Of a DNA stretch of 64,000 bases, positions 60,423 to 64,000 are shown piece after piece. Each line of letters opens with the position of its first letter. The stretch's first letter is position 1. The DNA lies in assembly GCA_036417435.1 (NCBI GenBank), contig CM070912.1, positions 22,370,055 to 22,434,054 on the forward strand. Direction: 5' to 3'. Under the pieces are notes generated by a model, which did no database searches, was not told the origin of the DNA, and was given only the letters and a program-made list of their open reading frames with translations. A program made the translations under genes and the position numbers. Source of the stretch: Inia geoffrensis. Its lineage: Eukaryota > Chordata > Mammalia > Artiodactyla > Iniidae.

Positions 60423-61222
60423 TTAATAGACAGCATTGCAGTTGGCCATTAGGTGGTGGCAATTTTGTCAGATCAGTATGGGCGGGAAGTGGGTGGGAAC
60501 TGGGCTGGAATCATAAGATGTCTTACTTTGCCAAGCCTGTAATACCATGATGCCAGCCACCAGGTATAAAGCTCTATTTTTTATTTGATTATCTGCTTAT
60601 CTTTACCCATGTTAATGTACCCTTTGGCCTCATGCCATATGAGTGCACATTTGTGAAATAAGTAACTTGAAGAAAAAGGCTCAAACCTTGGGGTCTCAAG
60701 TTTCAACCAGCAGGGAATGTATTTCCAATAAAGACACACTAACATGGGCATTTCCTGTCACCGTTTTCAAAACCTGAATGCTTTCTAAATAGGCTCTTCA
60801 GTACTTGAAACCAAAGAGAAATTGTTTCAATAATAGTCATTGAAACCAAGAGGGTAGCAAAGTTCTGGTCAGGTCTGGTCTTTCAGTTTCATAGGATGTG
60901 GTTTAGATCAAATAACCTATTTTAGTCGGAAGATTGATCATGTTATTGCATAGGGAAAGACTTCCAAGAGCTTTTGCTTTACAGCCTTTCACGTGGTGTC
61001 TGAATGCTGGGAGGAGGTTCCTCCTTGGGATCATGAAGATGACAGAAGTACACACAATAGAAAAAAGCAGCTGTAAGTGCTCTGTGGCATATTTGCTTGA
61101 AGGAGGCTTAAGGTTGTAAGAATTGCAATTGGAAAGGTTCTTTTTCTCATTAGTCATACCATCTTTCAAATTCTTTTAAATAGCATTATCATGGTCCACC
61201 CAGTTGTAACGGAATTTTATAG
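60423..61222. other. DCUN1D3 intron 1, no recognised feature
   Basis: Spacer between the SINE and the second copy of the 303-bp repeat. Confidence 0.45.
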
Positions 61223-61525
61223 TTTGCTCGAGTTTGGGATCATTGTTCTTAGGGTTCAGCTCAGGGGTCTCTTGATATATTGGGTTGAAATTGTGGCCTA
61301 GTAAGTTGGTCTTCGACCATGGTATCAGATCTTCTGTTTCTTTGCTCTGTGAGTAGAAGAGGTCTGAGTGACAGCTGTATCTTGGTAGGGACTCTCTGTT
61401 GTGACAGAAAACATGACTTCTGGCTTATGAAAAAGGAGAATTAATTGGCTCATACAACTGTGAAGTTCAGGCTTTGATCTGACTTAGGTACAGTTGGATT
61501 CTGGGTGCAAATAATGCCTTCAAAA
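61223..61525 (+). repeat. 303-bp perfect direct repeat, copy 2
   Basis: Same sequence as 59663-59965. Here the right flank (to about 61,700, 'ggcaagatgaccaaagcagc') looks like the continuation of an old interspersed repeat, so this may be the parental copy. Confidence 0.98.
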
Positions 61526-62569
61526 CTGATTTTCTCTTTGTCTCTTGGTAGTGATTTTATTCTGGTGTCTTACATGCATTTGAGGTGAGACCCATCTGAT
61601 AAGAAGGGACAGTTTAACTCTCACAGTGACCCTTGGATAGGCATTATTATTTTCCCTGGTGCTCTTTCTGGCAAGATGACCAAAGCAGCTCCAACCTCCT
61701 TTGCTTTTGGTGCTAAGATTCACTTTGTCTGACTTAGGTTACCTGCATATTCCTGGCCCAATCACTGAAGCCAAGGGCATAGGAGGCTTTGGTGGGCTTG
61801 AGTCACATGGTCCATTATGAGCCCCACCCAACTTACATGACCAAGAATGAGGGAGAGGAATCTTCTAGTGAAAATTGGTGGCCACCTGATGAAGAACCTG
61901 GAGGCTGGGGGAGCAGACAAGTCTGTGCTCTAAGTGATAATATCCTTTGGTCCAGTCTGAAGCTAGAAAGCCATATAATAAGTCTGTGGTCTAAATCCAG
62001 CCTATTAACCGTCTCAAGGGTGCCACAGTTCCATTTTGAACGAGCCTCTTGCTCCCTGGGCATGTGATTCACTCAGTTTCAAGTCCATGGGTCAGACCCT
62101 TCTACCCCAACGCTAAACCTATGATAAGAGGACCTCATTAGACCTTAGGATGGGCGTTATCTTTTGTGTGTGTATGTGACATAGGGGAAGTTTCATTTTC
62201 TTTTCAAAGAATAAATTGGGGAAATGTAGATATAATTGAAACATACCCTTATGATTAATCTCTTCCTGTCCCCCACACCGTACCCTACCCCCATCATTTA
62301 ACAACACTGTCTTGAAATCCTTGGAGCCAAAATTGTTGGATTTGTCAGTCTTTTGATGTGATCTACAATGAAGCAAATGGTCTCTCTCTTGTTTTCCATC
62401 CTCCTTTGGCAGTTTGATATTTTTTCTTAAATATGTCTTAAAGTGCTTTTGGTAAGGTGGTTTCTTTTGGCTTTTTTTTTTTTTTAAAGAAATTGAATTA
62501 GTTGACACATATTACAAGATGATGTAAATACTCCCAGCACACTCCCATTGTGTAAGTTGACACTACTTT
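61526..62569. other. DCUN1D3 intron 1, mostly unclassified
   Basis: The left part may be the rest of an old interspersed repeat. Nothing coding recognised. Confidence 0.4.
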
Positions 62570-63260
62570 TTTTGAATTCACATTGAATATTATATATATA
62601 ATATTTTTTTGCACAGTCTTTGATCTGTTGTTCCACTTCTAGGAATTTATTCTCAGGAAATAATTATAAATGTGCTGAATTTTAGCTGCTATTCTGCTTA
62701 TTATCCCAGTATTGTTTATAATAGTGAGCTATTGGAAGCAAACTAAATGTCCAACAATGAGAGTTTATTTTAAATTGACAAATTATCAATGAAAGACCTA
62801 TCTGGCTATTAAATCTGTTTTAACAGAGAGTCTCAACCTTTCTGTAACCCCTCTGCAGTGCAGCACCAAATTTTTGACAGATTGAGTAGTAGGCTATAAA
62901 TAGTTTATGGGTTGTGTGAAATAGCTGGTGTGTCAGTGGTGATACCAGTACTGCCATTGAATGCTGCTCTTTTAAAAGCATTTGATGAGAGAAGATTTAT
63001 ATGAAAAAGTTTAAATGGAAAAATATGCAAAATAGAATGTACAATACAACCCAGTTTTGTTTAAAAGTTCAATGTGTGTAGTATGAACATGCATGTATTT
63101 ACTTAGGTGTGCCATCCATATGTGCTTATATACCCTTTTTATGTATATAAAAAGGGTATACTCCAAAATATTAATTGTAGGTGGTGGGATACTAGGGGAC
63201 TTTTTTCTCTTTACGCTTCTCTGTATTTTCTAAACTTTACAGAATAACTGTGTAATGCTT
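62570..63260 (+). repeat. Old L1 (L1M type) 3' region
   Basis: 'ccacttctaggaatttattc', 'actaaatgtccaacaatgag', 'gatactaggggacttttttc' match mammalian L1M 3' ends, with interruptions. It holds a 14-bp perfect hairpin at 63129-63160. Confidence 0.65.
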
Positions 63261-64000
63261 TTGAATTTGGCAGTGGGTAAGAAAGTCTTAGTGGCCTTAG
63301 TTCTCTGACCAGCTTACTGATGTGGTTGAAAACGGATATTCTTTTATTATACAGATCTTTTTTCTGTCCCTCTTCCTCTTCCCATCTACTATGCATTAGC
63401 AGTCAGCTTCCATCATGGGCCTCTAGGAAAAAACTGATAAATGTGGCCTTAATGAATTTGGATTTTTTTTTTTTTTAAAGAATTAGCAAACATCACATTA
63501 GTTACCATGTGATGAACCTGAGATCTATTTAGAAGAAATGTGGCTCTAGAAACCACATCTGTACATTTGTGGTCATTCAGGTGCCCCTCTAATAAGACGT
63601 CTGCATGCACTCATTTATCATCTTTATATTGGGTTCCTTTCTCATCTTTTGACTCATTTCATAGTTTCCTTTCTTGCCTTTCTTTTACTTAGATGCAAAG
63701 ACCAAATCTCAACTCCAGTTAACTATTTTTCAGTCAGTTATTGACTACTGAATTCCTCAGGTGACTGAAAGGTGAACAGTTGATGTGGTAATTGGGTGTT
63801 TGAGGACTAATTATCTACAATCTGGTAGACCTCCAGGGTGGCTGGTATCCATGTGCTAATTGGAAGCAGGGAAGTGGTGCCTAACCAGTGGTTTTACCTT
63901 CAGTATGGCCTAATGAGGCTGTGTCCTGAAGATAAGCTCCAAGCTAAAACCAGAGATAAAGAGTATAGCATATAGCAGGCATGCCATTTTTATTATGGTA
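63261..64000. other. DCUN1D3 intron 1 continuing past the window end
   Basis: No exon, repeat or regulatory site recognised. Confidence 0.4.

Noticed and set aside
59663..61525. The 303-bp direct repeats as a pair of LTRs
   Set aside because: They do not begin with TG or end with CA, there is no primer-binding site, and the interior holds only a SINE and unique DNA.
40342..64000. Search for DCUN1D3 coding exons
   Set aside because: No frame with the expected MGQ-type N-terminus or cullin-binding domain was found; the coding exons are presumed to lie to the right of the window.
1..64000. CRISPR arrays, operons, prophage or other prokaryotic systems
   Set aside because: The sequence is mammalian; short direct repeats seen are microsatellites and transposon target-site duplications.

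Overview
This is vertebrate nuclear DNA, almost certainly from a cetacean. The evidence is spliced exons of known mammalian genes, ancient mammalian repeats (MIR, L2, old L1, a Tigger-like element), and more than a dozen tRNA-Glu-derived SINEs of the CHR type, whose heads read 'cttccctggtggcgcagtgg'. That SINE family is characteristic of whales, dolphins and hippo. No prokaryotic genes, CRISPR arrays or operons are present.

Gene layout, left to right: (1) positions 1-9731 hold the last six coding exons and polyadenylation signal of an axonemal dynein heavy chain on the + strand, read as DNAH3 from its protein sequence and its neighbours. (2) LYRM1 lies tail-to-tail with it on the - strand; its complete 122-codon reading frame is split over three exons (20394-20236, 15661-15569, 14467-14351). 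Its 5' untranslated part and a long first intron run to about 39.8 kb. (3) A CpG island at about 39.4-40.6 kb forms a head-to-head promoter. It should start LYRM1 leftward and DCUN1D3 rightward. Only the non-coding first exon and part of the first intron of DCUN1D3 are inside the window; its coding exons were not found. The order DNAH3-LYRM1-DCUN1D3 and the three orientations agree with the mammalian block I know from human chromosome 16p12.

The rest is introns and repeats. The LYRM1 5' intron contains an L1 cluster at about 21.2-30.1 kb: one nearly full-length but broken L1 followed by two truncated copies, all on the + strand and so antisense to LYRM1. L2, MIR and old L1 fragments are scattered throughout.

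The observations most worth a second look are: a SINE inserted 15 bases after the DNAH3 AATAAA signal; a pair of inverted SINEs whose target-site duplications are also inverted, the mark of a SINE-mediated inversion; a perfect 303-bp direct duplication at 59.66/61.22 kb; an AUG-started upstream ORF in the DCUN1D3 leader that reads a CGG tract as poly-alanine; a poly(T) insertion flanked by a 14-bp target-site duplication inside L1; and a nearly perfect 21-bp hairpin in DCUN1D3 intron 1. I see no novel gene system. The window looks like an ordinary mammalian locus with some informative rearrangements. Repeat families were named by eye, without a database search.
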